Source: Hyphomicrobiales bacterium (GTDB taxonomy: Bacteria; Pseudomonadota; Alphaproteobacteria; Rhizobiales; Xanthobacteraceae). Taken from it: a stretch of DNA of 64,000 bases. The stretch is taken from the NCBI GenBank assembly GCA_009377755.1, contig WHTM01000008.1, positions 62,001 to 126,000 of the forward strand. Direction: 5' to 3'. Position numbers and translations under genes: made by a program. Under the pieces are notes generated by a model. The model was given only the letters and a program-made list of their open reading frames with translations. It ran no database searches and was not told where the DNA came from. This document shows, piece after piece, positions 45,237 through 54,211 of the stretch. Numbering within the stretch: position 1 is the stretch's first letter; every line of letters begins with the position of its first letter.

Positions 45237-45676
45237 GTCGCGCCGGCCTCATCTTTCCGGCGCTGCTTTTCGCGCTCGTCATTGTGTTGCTGACGCTCGG
45301 CTATTGGTACTATGAATATGCGTGGATTTCGTTCGCATTTCCGCTCGGCGTCGGTGTCGTGCTGTGCGCGCTGTGCGCGATCGCGACCGCGTCGACGCTG
45401 CGCAGGCAACCGGCCACGGTGCCGGAAATCGGCGAGGACGCGCCGGAGCCGCTGTCATTGGTCGCCGTCGCTTGGATGTTTGTCCTTGCGGTCTTTCTGT
45501 ACGCGTTCGGATTCGTGTTCGGGCCGGCGGCCTATCTGCTGGCGTGCCTGCGGGCGAACGGATCGTCCTGGGCCCTGTCGGCGGGCATCGCCGCGGCATC
45601 AATGCTGGTGACCTGGGGTCTGTTCATCAAGGTGATGGGTATCCTGCTGCCGGTCGCTCCGCTGTGGATGGAGTAG
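45233..45676 (+). CDS. tctB: Tripartite tricarboxylate transporter small permease
   Basis: 147 residues with four predicted helices (for example LIFPALLFALVIVLLTLGYW and PLSLVAVAWMFVLAVFLYAF), the normal TctB size. The ATG at 45233 overlaps the tctA stop and has GGAGGAG ahead of it; an in-frame ATG at 45191 inside tctA is less likely. The gene ends 5 bp before the convergent TAXI gene, leaving no room for a separate terminator. Confidence 0.9.
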   Translation: MSRAGLIFPALLFALVIVLLTLGYWYYEYAWISFAFPLGVGVVLCALCAIATASTLRRQPATVPEIGEDAPEPLSLVAVAWMFVLAVFLYAFGFVFGPAAYLLACLRANGSSWALSAGIAAASMLVTWGLFIKVMGILLPVAPLWME

Positions 45677-45681
45677 CCCGC

Positions 45682-46581
45682 TCACCCGAGTACCCCCGCC
45701 TCTCGATACGCCCGCAGGGCGCCCGCATGCAGCGGCACGCCCCCGAATTCGAGCTGCGCTCGGCCGCCAGAGGCGAGGTCGCGGAGCAAGTCATCCAGCC
45801 CGGCAAACAACGCGTTGAGCCGCTCGAGCTCGCCGGCATGCGCAATGATGGCGGCGACCGCGTCATGCACCGAAACGTCGTCGACGCGAGCATGCGTCGC
45901 CAGCACATTGACCACCGCCGGCTGCGCGACGTCGGCGTCGAGCCCGCGCAGCGCGCCCGCGTGCATCATCGTCCGCCGATAGGTGGGGACGGCGGCGAGC
46001 AGGGTGTCGAGCTGTCCGTTTGAATACGGCAGCACCCGCACGTCGATCCGCTCCGACAGCTCGGTCATCACCTTGTTCGGGATCGGGCATTGCAGTTGCG
46101 CATCGATGTCGCCGGCGGAGAGCGCTTGTCCGCCGGCGACGAAGTCGAGGTAGTGCGGCTCGACGTCCGTCACCGCCATGCCAAGCGCGCCAAGGATTAC
46201 GACCGCGTGCTGCGCCATGCCGCTGGTGCGCAGGCCGAACGCGATGCGCTTGCCGCGCAGGTCCGCGGTCGAGCGCAGGCCTGAATCCGCCCGGGTGATG
46301 AAGAACAGCGGCCCGGCGTTCATCGGCGCTGCCATGCGGAGGTCGATGGCTTCAGTGAACGGCGGCTCGCCCACCTTGGCGCGCCCGATCCAGTTCGCCG
46401 CCATGAAGCCGAACTCGAGCTCACCGGCATGCAGCCGCTTGGCGTTCTGCATGCTTGCCTGAGGCGTTTCGAGGATCGCGGCCGCTGCGAGCGCCGGATT
46501 GCGGTCGAGCACGGTCTTGAGCGCGACCGCCTGGGAGAAGAACGTGCCGTTGCGTTCGGCGGTCCCGATGCGAATGGGCAT
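45682..46581 (-). CDS. TAXI-like binding protein without a signal peptide
   Basis: 299 residues starting directly with the TAXI core, MPIRIGTAERNGTFFSQAV, and ending GGVPLHAGALRAYREAGV. No leader is possible: an in-frame TGA lies three codons before the ATG. That TGA is the stop of the upstream Bug gene, so both genes share one reading frame. As encoded it should stay in the cytoplasm, which is unusual for a TAXI protein. It could be a sensor, or the C-terminal half of a former or read-through Bug-TAXI fusion. No TRAP permease is adjacent. The ribosome site (GGTGAG) is weak, so translation probably depends on the upstream gene. Confidence 0.85.
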   Translation of the reverse strand: MPIRIGTAERNGTFFSQAVALKTVLDRNPALAAAAILETPQASMQNAKRLHAGELEFGFMAANWIGRAKVGEPPFTEAIDLRMAAPMNAGPLFFITRADSGLRSTADLRGKRIAFGLRTSGMAQHAVVILGALGMAVTDVEPHYLDFVAGGQALSAGDIDAQLQCPIPNKVMTELSERIDVRVLPYSNGQLDTLLAAVPTYRRTMMHAGALRGLDADVAQPAVVNVLATHARVDDVSVHDAVAAIIAHAGELERLNALFAGLDDLLRDLASGGRAQLEFGGVPLHAGALRAYREAGVLG

Positions 46582-46590
46582 TGCGATGTC

Positions 46591-47565
46591 TCACCGCATC
46601 GGGATGTTGTTCTCTTTAATGACCATGCTCCACAGCGCGGCCTCGTCGGCGATGAACTTCGCGCCGTCGGCGGGCGTGCCGCCGATCGGCTCCAGCATCA
46701 GGTTCGACAGCCGCGCGCCGACGTCCGCTTTCTTGAAGATCGTCACCACGTCGCGGTTGATCTTTTCAGCGAGCGTGGTCGGCGTGGCGGGAGGCGCCAC
46801 GAGGCCGAACCAGGTGATCGACCGGAAGCCGGGAAAGCCCAACTCGGCGATGGTCGGAAACTCGGGTGTCGCCGCAAAGCGTTTCGGACTGGCGATGGCG
46901 AGGATCTTGATCTTGCCGCCGCGGTGCAGCGGCAGCGAGGTGACGATGGTGTCGAAGAACATGTCCACGTGGCCGGCCATCACGTCGGTCAGCGCGGGCT
47001 GGGCGCCACGATAGGGCACATGCACCATCTTGATGCCGGCCGCGAGCTCGAGCTGGCTCGCCGACAGATGCGCCGTCGAGCCGACGCCTTGCGAGGCGTA
47101 GTTGACCTTGCCTGGGTTCGCCTTGGCGTAGGCGACCAGTTCACGGATGGATGATGACGGATGCTCCTTGCGCACCACCAGCACATTCGGCACCTTCACC
47201 AGCGCCGCGATCGTCACCCATTTGGCCGGATCGTAGTTGAGGTTGCGATACAGCAGATGGCTGAACGCGAGCGGGCTAGGCGGGGCAAGCAGCAGCGTGT
47301 ACCCGTCGGGCGCCGCGCGCGCGACATGCTCGGCACCGATGTTCATGGCCCCGCCGGGCATGTTCTCGACCACGACCGGCTTGCCCCAGGCTTGGTTGAG
47401 CTGGTCGGCGATCAGCCGCGCCAGGATGTCGGTGGTCGAGCCGGGGACCGCCGGAACCACGATCCTCACCACACGAGAGGGATAGGCGTCCTGGGCGCTG
47501 ACCTGTGGCACCGCCAGCATTCCCACGGCCACCGCCGTCATCACCGTCAGAGCGGCTTTTCGCAT
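46591..47565 (-). CDS. Tripartite tricarboxylate transporter (Bug) substrate-binding protein
   Basis: 324 residues from the ATG at 47565, behind GGAGGAG. The signal peptide ends QVSAQ, then YPSRVVRIVVPAVPGSTTDI, ENMPGGAMNIGAE and VHVPYRGAQPALTDVM. It is a full-length Bug protein with no TctAB of its own on this strand. Its stop TGA is followed, in the same frame and after three codons, by the TAXI-like gene. It is divergent from the hydantoinase A gene across 115 bp, so both may respond to the same signal. Confidence 0.92.
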   Translation of the reverse strand: MRKAALTVMTAVAVGMLAVPQVSAQDAYPSRVVRIVVPAVPGSTTDILARLIADQLNQAWGKPVVVENMPGGAMNIGAEHVARAAPDGYTLLLAPPSPLAFSHLLYRNLNYDPAKWVTIAALVKVPNVLVVRKEHPSSSIRELVAYAKANPGKVNYASQGVGSTAHLSASQLELAAGIKMVHVPYRGAQPALTDVMAGHVDMFFDTIVTSLPLHRGGKIKILAIASPKRFAATPEFPTIAELGFPGFRSITWFGLVAPPATPTTLAEKINRDVVTIFKKADVGARLSNLMLEPIGGTPADGAKFIADEAALWSMVIKENNIPMR

Positions 47566-47680
47566 CGTGAGTTCTCCTCCCCTGCACCGGGCTTGTTCAT
47601 CATCCCGGTAGATCATCGCTCGAATTTGCGTCATACCCCACCGGCGATGCAACATCCATGTCCGCGCCGGCGGTTCGGGC

Positions 47681-49792
47681 GTGACGACGGAGCAAGCTGT
47701 AACAGTGCATGGTGCCAAGCGCTATCGGCTGGGAGTCGACGTCGGCGGCACCCACACCGACCTGGTTCTCCTCGATACGTCCGACGGTTCCCTCGCGGTC
47801 GAAAAGGTGTCGACCACGCCGGCCAACCCGGCGGTCGGCGTGCTGCGCGGCGTCGCGGCGTTCGCCGGGCGCGGCGTGGATTTGGATGCGATCGAATTCT
47901 TCTCGCACGGCACCACGATCACCACCAACGCGCTCTTGGAGATGCGCGGCGCCAAGGTCGGTCTCCTGATCACACAAGGGTACAACGCCGTGCAGGAGGT
48001 GCAGAGCCAGGCGCGCGACGGCAACCCGTTCGACTATTTCTATGACAAGCCGCAGCCGATCGCGCCGCAGAGCTTGACCAGGCAGATCCCCGGCCGGATC
48101 GACTATACCGGCGCTGAGCTGGCTCCTCTCGACGAGGATGCCGTGCGCAGCGCCGCCGCCGAACTGAGGGCTGCCGGCGTTATCTCGATCGCCGTCTGCT
48201 ACATGTTTTCCTACATGAACCGTACGCATGAGCAGCGCACCAGAGCGCTGATCCATGAGGTTTTTCCGGACGCCGTGGTCTCGCTGTCGTCGGAGGTCTT
48301 GCCGCGCATCCGCGAATGGCCGCGGATGTCGGCGACCCTGCTCAACGCCTATCTCGCGCCGGTGCTCACGGCCTACATCGCCGATCTCGACGGCGGCCTC
48401 GACCGGGGCGGCGTGCCCACGCAGCAACGCTTTCTGATGCAGTCGAACGGCGGCGTGATGCCGTTCAAGGCGGCGATGCTCGGCCACAAGACCGTGCACA
48501 GTCTGTTGTCCGGTCCGGCGGCGGGTGCACAGGCGAGCGCTCATCTCGGCCGCGATGAACGCTTGCGGGGACTGGTCACGCTCGACATGGGGGGTACCAG
48601 CGCCGACATCGCCTTCATCGAAGGGGCGACGCCGCTCGAGGTCACCGAAGGCACCGTGGCGCGGCGCCAGCTCGATATTCCCGCGCTCGATCTCACGTCG
48701 ATCTCGGCCGGCGGGGGCTCCATTGTTTGGATCGATCGCGCGGGCTTTCTCAATGTCGGGCCGCAGAGCGCCGCCGCCGACCCAGGCCCGATCTGCTACG
48801 GGCGCGGCGGCATCCAGCCGACCGTCACCGACGCGGATGTCGTCTGCGGCTTCCTCAATCCCGGCTACTTCCTCGGCGGCAGCCAGCGGCTCGATGTCCA
48901 TGCTGCGCGCGCGGCGCTGGAGACGCAAGTGGCGACGCCAATGCGCATGACGCTCGCGCAAGCCGCCGCCGGCGTGCGGCGCATCGTCGATATGCGCATG
49001 GCGGACGAGGTGCGGGTGTTCGCGGCGCGGCGCGGCGTCGACCTCACCGACTTCATACTGCTGCCGTTCGGCGGTGCCGGCGCGGTGCATGCGGCGGCAG
49101 TGGCGGAGGAACTCGGCATGCGGCGCATCATCGTGCCGCTGCGGCCGGGCGCCTTCTCGGCGCTTGGCCTGCTCTGTACCGATGTGCTGCACGATTACAT
49201 CCGCTCGGAACTGCGCCCGTTGGTTCAGCTCGATCCGGCCCATGCAGACGCGGTGTTCCGCGAGATCGAGGCCGAGGCGTCCGCGGAACTGAGGGAGGAG
49301 GGCTTGGATCCTGCGCAGGCGATCTTCGAGCGCGAACTCGACTTGCGCTATGCCGGACAGGGCTACGAGCTGCGGGTACCGCTCGCCGGCCTGTGGCACG
49401 GTGCACTCGATCAGCCGGCAATCGGCAAGGCGCGGGAGCGCTTCGACGAGCAGCATGCCAAGATCCACGGCCATGCGGCGGCGGAGAAGGCCGTCGAGCT
49501 GGTGAGCTACCGGGTGCGCGCGCGGGTCGAGGTGCCGAAATACGTGGCGCAAGCCTTTCCCGACAGGGAACGGGCGCCGCCGGCGGCCGCGGCGATTAAG
49601 GGAGAGCGGCAGGTGTTCTTTGCCGCCGACAAAGCCACCGCGACCGCAATCCTCGATCGCGACCGCCTCGGCGTCCGAACGACGTTTGCCGGCCCGGCGA
49701 TCGTCGAGCAGTTCGACGCGACCACCGTGGTGCCGCCCGGCTGGACGGCGTCGGTCGACCGCTTCCGCAGCCTTGTGCTGGAAAGAAAATGA
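47681..49792 (+). CDS. Hydantoinase/oxoprolinase family protein, A subunit
   Basis: 703 residues, the size of HyuA-type ATP-dependent subunits (N-methylhydantoinase, acetone and acetophenone carboxylase relatives). The N-terminal phosphate-binding motif GVDVGGTHTD is followed by the HGTTITTNALLEM loop; the central ATPase core has GPAAGAQASAHLG, LDMGGTSADIAFIEG and LPFGGAGAVHAAAVAEELGM. With the B subunit downstream it forms an enzyme that uses ATP to open a cyclic amide or carboxylate substrate. The GTG start has a weak ribosome site; an in-frame GTG 24 bp later is possible. Confidence 0.92.
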   Translation: MTTEQAVTVHGAKRYRLGVDVGGTHTDLVLLDTSDGSLAVEKVSTTPANPAVGVLRGVAAFAGRGVDLDAIEFFSHGTTITTNALLEMRGAKVGLLITQGYNAVQEVQSQARDGNPFDYFYDKPQPIAPQSLTRQIPGRIDYTGAELAPLDEDAVRSAAAELRAAGVISIAVCYMFSYMNRTHEQRTRALIHEVFPDAVVSLSSEVLPRIREWPRMSATLLNAYLAPVLTAYIADLDGGLDRGGVPTQQRFLMQSNGGVMPFKAAMLGHKTVHSLLSGPAAGAQASAHLGRDERLRGLVTLDMGGTSADIAFIEGATPLEVTEGTVARRQLDIPALDLTSISAGGGSIVWIDRAGFLNVGPQSAAADPGPICYGRGGIQPTVTDADVVCGFLNPGYFLGGSQRLDVHAARAALETQVATPMRMTLAQAAAGVRRIVDMRMADEVRVFAARRGVDLTDFILLPFGGAGAVHAAAVAEELGMRRIIVPLRPGAFSALGLLCTDVLHDYIRSELRPLVQLDPAHADAVFREIEAEASAELREEGLDPAQAIFERELDLRYAGQGYELRVPLAGLWHGALDQPAIGKARERFDEQHAKIHGHAAAEKAVELVSYRVRARVEVPKYVAQAFPDRERAPPAAAAIKGERQVFFAADKATATAILDRDRLGVRTTFAGPAIVEQFDATTVVPPGWTASVDRFRSLVLERK

Positions 49793-49820
49793 TGCGCGGG
49801 GATGGTTCCTCATACGCGGT

Positions 49821-49929
49821 GTCGTCCCAGCGAAAGCGGGGACCCATACTCCGTATCCCATCGATTGGGGCGCATCCGCCGTTACTCGTTAGCCCTGTGG
49901 TTATGGGTCCCCGCCTTCGCGGGGACGAC
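49821..49929. repeat. Palindromic intergenic element, family C copy 2
   Basis: GTCGTCCCAGCGAAAGCGGG...ACCCATA at the left and TATGGGTCCCCGCC...GGGGACGAC at the right, the same inverted arms as at 21982 and 57310. It lies between the hydantoinase A and B genes, about 19 bp before the B start, and the GAGGGG just past its right end acts as the ribosome site of that gene. Confidence 0.8.
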
Positions 49930-49947
49930 CGAGGGGATAGATAACGC

Positions 49948-51606
49948 ATGGTCGACGCCATCACCGTGCAGGTCGTGCGCAACCGCATCTCCAGCGTGAT
50001 GCAGGAGATGCACTACCACTTCTACCGCTCCGGTTACTCGACCATCATCCGGGAGTCGCGCGACTTCAGTTGCGTCATTCTCGATCGCAACGGTGGCCTC
50101 CTGGTGGCGCCGGCAATGTTTTTCCACGCGCCGGTCTACCGCCACCTGGTCGGGCGAATCGTCGAGCTCTACGGCGAGACCGGGATTGCCGATGGCGACA
50201 TGTTCGTCAGCAACCACCCCTACGAGGGCGGCCTGCCGCATGTCTCCGACATGGCGTTCGTGGCGCCGATCTTCAGTGGCGGCATGCTGGTCGGATTCTC
50301 CGGCTCGGTCGCGCATAAGGCCGACGTCGGCGGCACCATGCCGGGGTCGACCTCGGCGACCGCGACCGAGATGTTCCACGAAGGACTGCTGCTGCCGCCC
50401 GTGAAGATGATCTCGGCGGGCGCATTCAACGCCGACCTGGAGCGGCTGATCCTCGCCAACAGCCGCCAGCCCGTGCTGGTGCGCGGCGACATGCGGGCAC
50501 AGATCGCGTCGACCCAGATGGGCGCCGCGCGCATGCAGGAACTCGCGCAGCGCTTCGGTGCCACGACCGTGGCCGATGCGTTCGCCACCATGCTCAACGG
50601 CGCCGCAGCCGAGCTGCGCGCGGCGGTGGCGGCGCTGCCGGACGGCGAGTCCTATGCGGAAGGCTTCATGGACTCGGACGGCATCGAGCGCGACCGCCCG
50701 GTGCGGTTTGCCTGCACGGTCCGGGTGGAGAAGGGCGAGATCACCTTCGATTTCACCAAGGCCGACCGGCAGGCGAAAGGCCCGGTGAACTTGCGGCCAA
50801 CCATGGTCGAAGCCTGCGTGTTCTACTGCCTGATCGGCACGCTCGATCCGAAGCTGCACTACAACGATGGCATGCGGCAGGTGGTGCGGTTCGTGTTTGC
50901 GCCGAACACAGTCACCAATGCCAGCCCGCCTGCGCCGGTGAGCTCCTATCAGTCGGCCAACCTCAGGCTAGTGGATGCGATCCTCGAGGCGCTGGCGCCG
51001 TTCCGGCCGCGGCGCGCCATCGCCAATTCCGGATCGAGCGGCGCGCTCTCGATCGCCTGGCGCGCCAACCGGCCTGGCCAGCCGACGATGCAGTACGAGA
51101 TCACCGGCTCCGCCTACGGCGGCGGCCACGGCCACGACGGAGCCTCGGGAACGACCACGCACCTGAGCAACCTGCATATCACGCCGATCGAGATCATCGA
51201 GTCCGAATTTCCCTGCCGCATCACGGCATTCGAAATGGTGCGGGATACCGCCGGTGCCGGTGAGTTCCGTGGCGGCGTCGGATTTCGCCGCAGCTATTTG
51301 TTGTTGGAGGATGCGGTGGTGGTGCGCCGCGCCGACCGCGGACGTTTCCCGCCACGCGGCGTCGCCGGCGGTGAGCCCGGCCATTGCAGCCGCTTCGTGC
51401 TCAACCCGGACACCGAGCGCGAGCAGGCCATGCCGTCGGCGGGCCGCTACGAGCTTGCAGGCGGAGACAGCTTCTATCTGCAAAGTGCCGGCGGCGGCGG
51501 ATACGGCGATCCTCGCAAGCGCGACCGCGCCGCGCTCGCCCGCGACATCGCCGAGGGCTATATCTCGCGCGCGGCGACGGAACGCGACTACGGTTATCGC
51601 GACTGA
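49948..51606 (+). CDS. Hydantoinase/oxoprolinase family protein, B subunit
   Basis: 552 residues, full HyuB length. Family motifs: SNHPYEGGLPHVSDM (a His in the position where many members have NDPY), AHKADVGGTMPGSTSATATE, MFHEGLLLPPVKM, and the glycine-rich end LQSAGGGGYGDPRKRD. It partners the A subunit. The two are separated by a palindromic element rather than overlapping, which is unusual for this pair and suggests later insertion. Substrate not determinable; hydantoins, oxoproline or aryl ketones are covered by the family. Confidence 0.92.
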   Translation: MVDAITVQVVRNRISSVMQEMHYHFYRSGYSTIIRESRDFSCVILDRNGGLLVAPAMFFHAPVYRHLVGRIVELYGETGIADGDMFVSNHPYEGGLPHVSDMAFVAPIFSGGMLVGFSGSVAHKADVGGTMPGSTSATATEMFHEGLLLPPVKMISAGAFNADLERLILANSRQPVLVRGDMRAQIASTQMGAARMQELAQRFGATTVADAFATMLNGAAAELRAAVAALPDGESYAEGFMDSDGIERDRPVRFACTVRVEKGEITFDFTKADRQAKGPVNLRPTMVEACVFYCLIGTLDPKLHYNDGMRQVVRFVFAPNTVTNASPPAPVSSYQSANLRLVDAILEALAPFRPRRAIANSGSSGALSIAWRANRPGQPTMQYEITGSAYGGGHGHDGASGTTTHLSNLHITPIEIIESEFPCRITAFEMVRDTAGAGEFRGGVGFRRSYLLLEDAVVVRRADRGRFPPRGVAGGEPGHCSRFVLNPDTEREQAMPSAGRYELAGGDSFYLQSAGGGGYGDPRKRDRAALARDIAEGYISRAATERDYGYRD

Positions 51607-51691
51607 GACGAGGGCAGTAGCGCGAAGCCCGGATGGGCGCCGTGAAATCCGGGGCCAATCTTGCCGCAGGCGATCCCGCATGTCGCTTTCC

Positions 51692-52492
51692 TCACGTCCC
51701 CAGCCAAGGCGGATCAAGCGAGGCTTTACGCACAATCGCTTCCAGCACACGCAAGGCGTCTGCCGTACCGTCGGCCTCGCCCTTTTCAAAATCCTGCTCC
51801 GCCTGACCCATCGTGTTCGTGACGTGGGCAAGGCAAAGCACCTTCGCGCCTGTGTTGCGCGCGAATGCGTAGAGCGCTGCCGCTTCCATTTCGACCGCAA
51901 GAACGCCCTTGGATCGGGCTGCTTCGATTGCTTCTGCGGTTTCACGAAAGGGCGCGTCAGTTGTCCAGCTTGAGCCGACGATCACTTGTGGACTCCAGCC
52001 CCTCAGAGCCTCAACCGCCATCGCAACCAGACGCGTGTCCGCTTCGGCGTATTCCGATGGTGGTGCGTAGTGGTAGCTGGTCCCTTCATCGCGTAACGCG
52101 CGTTCAATGATCACGAAGTAGGGTGTCGGACCGGCAGGAGTAACCTGGCCAGCCGAAGTCAGGCTCAACAGTAAGCGGCACCCACTGGCAAACAATTCCT
52201 CCGCTATCAGGACGGCGAACGGGGCGCCGACGGCATAGCCGACGATGCCGACGGTTCGATCCCCCAGCGCGAAGGTGTCAAGCCTTGTGTGGTAACAGGG
52301 CCATCCCTCGAAAGGTATCGCCCGACCTGTTTGACGCAATTGTCGAACGACATCGCCGTCGGGATCGAGAATGCAGACAGACGGTACATCGACCGCGGGT
52401 ATGCTCTTTTGCCGCCGGGCCTCGCGCAACAGCGCCGCAGGCTGAAAGACAGACGGCGCGGACGTATTCTTGTTGTCAAGGATGGACGGCAT
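51692..52492 (-). CDS. Nucleoside phosphorylase-family protein
   Basis: 266 residues of the PNP/UDP phosphorylase fold. Recognisable parts are SLTSAGQVTP, VGSSWTTDAPFRET and the purine/ribose loop VEMEAAALYAFARN (the Glu-Met-Glu motif). It begins at the ATG at 52492, 7 bp after the methyltransferase stop. Members cleave N-glycosidic bonds of nucleosides, methylthioadenosine or S-adenosylhomocysteine. Linkage with a SAM-dependent methyltransferase suggests nucleoside or SAH turnover, but the true substrate is unknown. Confidence 0.85.
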   Translation of the reverse strand: MPSILDNKNTSAPSVFQPAALLREARRQKSIPAVDVPSVCILDPDGDVVRQLRQTGRAIPFEGWPCYHTRLDTFALGDRTVGIVGYAVGAPFAVLIAEELFASGCRLLLSLTSAGQVTPAGPTPYFVIIERALRDEGTSYHYAPPSEYAEADTRLVAMAVEALRGWSPQVIVGSSWTTDAPFRETAEAIEAARSKGVLAVEMEAAALYAFARNTGAKVLCLAHVTNTMGQAEQDFEKGEADGTADALRVLEAIVRKASLDPPWLGT

Positions 52493-52499
52493 GCTTGCC

Positions 52500-53108
52500 T
52501 TAGGTGTGCGGCTGCTCAAAGACAGCGCCATAGTGATAGAGCGCTAAGTCGACCAGATGAGAGAGCTTTAGGCCACTCGTCTCGACCGCTTCGATGGTCT
52601 GTTCTGGCGACAATCTCAATTCGGTCTTTGGCCCGCGCGGCTCACCGAGCACCATCGTTTCCTCGCGCGGACGTTGATGCCAGTTGACGATAGCAAACTG
52701 TCCTCCCGGCTTAAGGACGCCGCGCACCGCGCGCGACAGGCGCGGCCGATCCGGCACGCCATGAAAGGCATTCGCCATGAACACGAAATCAACCAGTCGC
52801 GGAACCATTTTGGCAAGTTCGTAGGCATCGCCCGCGACAAAACTGCAATTTGTTACGCCGCTCTCCACCAGGCGATGACGCGCCACTTCCAGCAGATTGG
52901 GGTCTATGTCTATCGCAATCAAATGACGTGCGACCTTGGCGAGTTGCAGGGTGAACCAGCCGTCCCCCGAGCACAGGTCGATCACCTCCATGCCCGGCTT
53001 GACCCACACGGCGGCGAGCACACCAGCAGGGTCCGGCCAAAGCGCCTCCCACCATCCGGCAGTCGGCATCTCGGTGCCCTGGAAAAATCCGGGAATATTG
53101 GCAGCCAT
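52500..53108 (-). CDS. SAM-dependent methyltransferase (class I)
   Basis: 202 residues with the Rossmann motif I VIDLCSGDGWFTLQLA, the acidic end of strand 2 in IAIDIDPNLLEVARH, FVAGDAYELA, and FMANAFHGVPDRPRLSRAVR, typical of UbiE/Methyltransf_11 relatives. Cytoplasmic and possibly acting on a small molecule. First gene of a two-gene unit with the phosphorylase-like protein. It has no strong ribosome site, only GACGACG. Confidence 0.85.
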   Translation of the reverse strand: MAANIPGFFQGTEMPTAGWWEALWPDPAGVLAAVWVKPGMEVIDLCSGDGWFTLQLAKVARHLIAIDIDPNLLEVARHRLVESGVTNCSFVAGDAYELAKMVPRLVDFVFMANAFHGVPDRPRLSRAVRGVLKPGGQFAIVNWHQRPREETMVLGEPRGPKTELRLSPEQTIEAVETSGLKLSHLVDLALYHYGAVFEQPHT

Positions 53109-53730
53109 CGCTACGTCGTCTCAATTGCCGGCATTGAATCTGACTCTATGTCCCCTTGCGCCATGGCTCCCCACAAAATTTTCCGCCCTGCCACCCGATC
53201 GCAACGCCGTAGAAGGATTTTTCATCCGGCCTCTTGATAATAGTCCTAGGATAATATACTTAGAATCCCATCCCGTGCACTGACGGCGTCTACCGGTGAC
53301 GTTCGGCAGACGGCGCGGGGGCGGCGCCCGCGGGTCCGGCCTCGTCAGCCGGGCACTCGGGGGTCTCGGGGCTCCGCCCTACGGGCACAACGACCCGTGC
53401 GCGAGGAGCTCGTTGGACGCGTCCCGGCCCGCTTAAGCGGCGATCCGGGACGACGCAAGCGCGGCCCGAGGTCGACAAGACGCCGCAGCGAAGCGCCGTG
53501 AGGCGAGCGCGTCCGCAGACAAGTTTACGCAGTCTGCGCAAGCTTGACAGCTACGGCGCGCGCCGCGCCTTGCAAGCGCGGAGTTGTTGCGCCTTGCGGC
53601 GCTTCGCTCCCTCGCTCGCGATGAGCGCCGCGAGGGTACCACGGCAAAACCCGGACGCGACGGCGCCGCGGAAACGCACCCGGCTGCCCGCAGACAACAC
53701 CATCCATTCATTTCGACAGGAGGTCCTCGC
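53109..53730. other. Long intergenic region with AT-rich core and GC-rich repeats
   Basis: 622 bp without a convincing gene. Around 53229-53270 an AT-rich patch (GATAATAGTCCTAGGATAAT) stands out from its surroundings and may be a promoter, or the upstream edge of an inserted segment. From 53290 to 53690 the sequence is very GC-rich and rich in short inverted repeats, including GACAAGTTTACGCAG paired with CTGCGCAAGCTTGACA-like sequence at 53518-53549, and a hairpin-rich stretch at 53590-53640. A structured leader RNA or dispersed repeat is possible. Confidence 0.4.
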
Positions 53731-54156
53731 ATGAACGCGACATCGCACGAACCTGGCGGAGCGCCGGCAGAACCCACGGAATCGCCCGAATGGGCCCCGA
53801 AGGAAATCGCGGCCCACCGGCGCTACTGCACCTGGCTGCAATATTGGCGCGACTGTGCGGCGCCGGCCTGCCGCCGGGCGCATGCCTGCGCCGCCGATCC
53901 GACGGATTGCTTCATCCGCCGTTGGATGCATCTCTCGGACGCCGCGAAGATCTGGGTCGGCGCCGGCATCAAGACGATTGACCACGGGCTCACGGCGCGC
54001 AACGCCGCGGGCGCCGCCGATCTCGCGCTCCTGCGTCACGTCAAGACGGCGGATCGGCTGCCGAGCCATCCGCCCCGCCACCGGCGCCGGCAGTGGATCG
54101 AAGGCGAGGGCGATGCCGAGACGACGCGCGCCGGCTCCGCTGGATCGGGCCGGTGA
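53731..54156 (+). CDS. Small cysteine-cluster protein of unknown function
   Basis: 141 residues, behind an excellent ribosome site (ACAGGAGGTCC). The N-terminal half contains WRDCAAPACRRAHACAADPT followed by DC, a C-x4-C-x5-C-x6-C cluster (Cys42, 47, 53, 60) plus Cys33, which looks like a small metal-binding or redox motif. The C-terminus is basic (PPRHRRRQW) and low-complexity. No signal peptide or membrane helix. I recognise no named family; similar short WR-C-CRRA-C proteins occur in rhizobia as hypotheticals. It precedes the reductase gene by 55 bp. Confidence 0.7.
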   Translation: MNATSHEPGGAPAEPTESPEWAPKEIAAHRRYCTWLQYWRDCAAPACRRAHACAADPTDCFIRRWMHLSDAAKIWVGAGIKTIDHGLTARNAAGAADLALLRHVKTADRLPSHPPRHRRRQWIEGEGDAETTRAGSAGSGR

Positions 54157-54211
54157 CTTGAACGAAGATGATCTGTGGCGGCCGCAACGCGACGAGTGAA
54201 ACGAGGGCAGG

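Noticed and set aside
47600-49861. 753-codon open frame on the minus strand
   Set aside because: Antisense shadow of the hydantoinase A gene; high GC removes stops in this frame. The sequence is Arg/His/Gly-rich without any motif.
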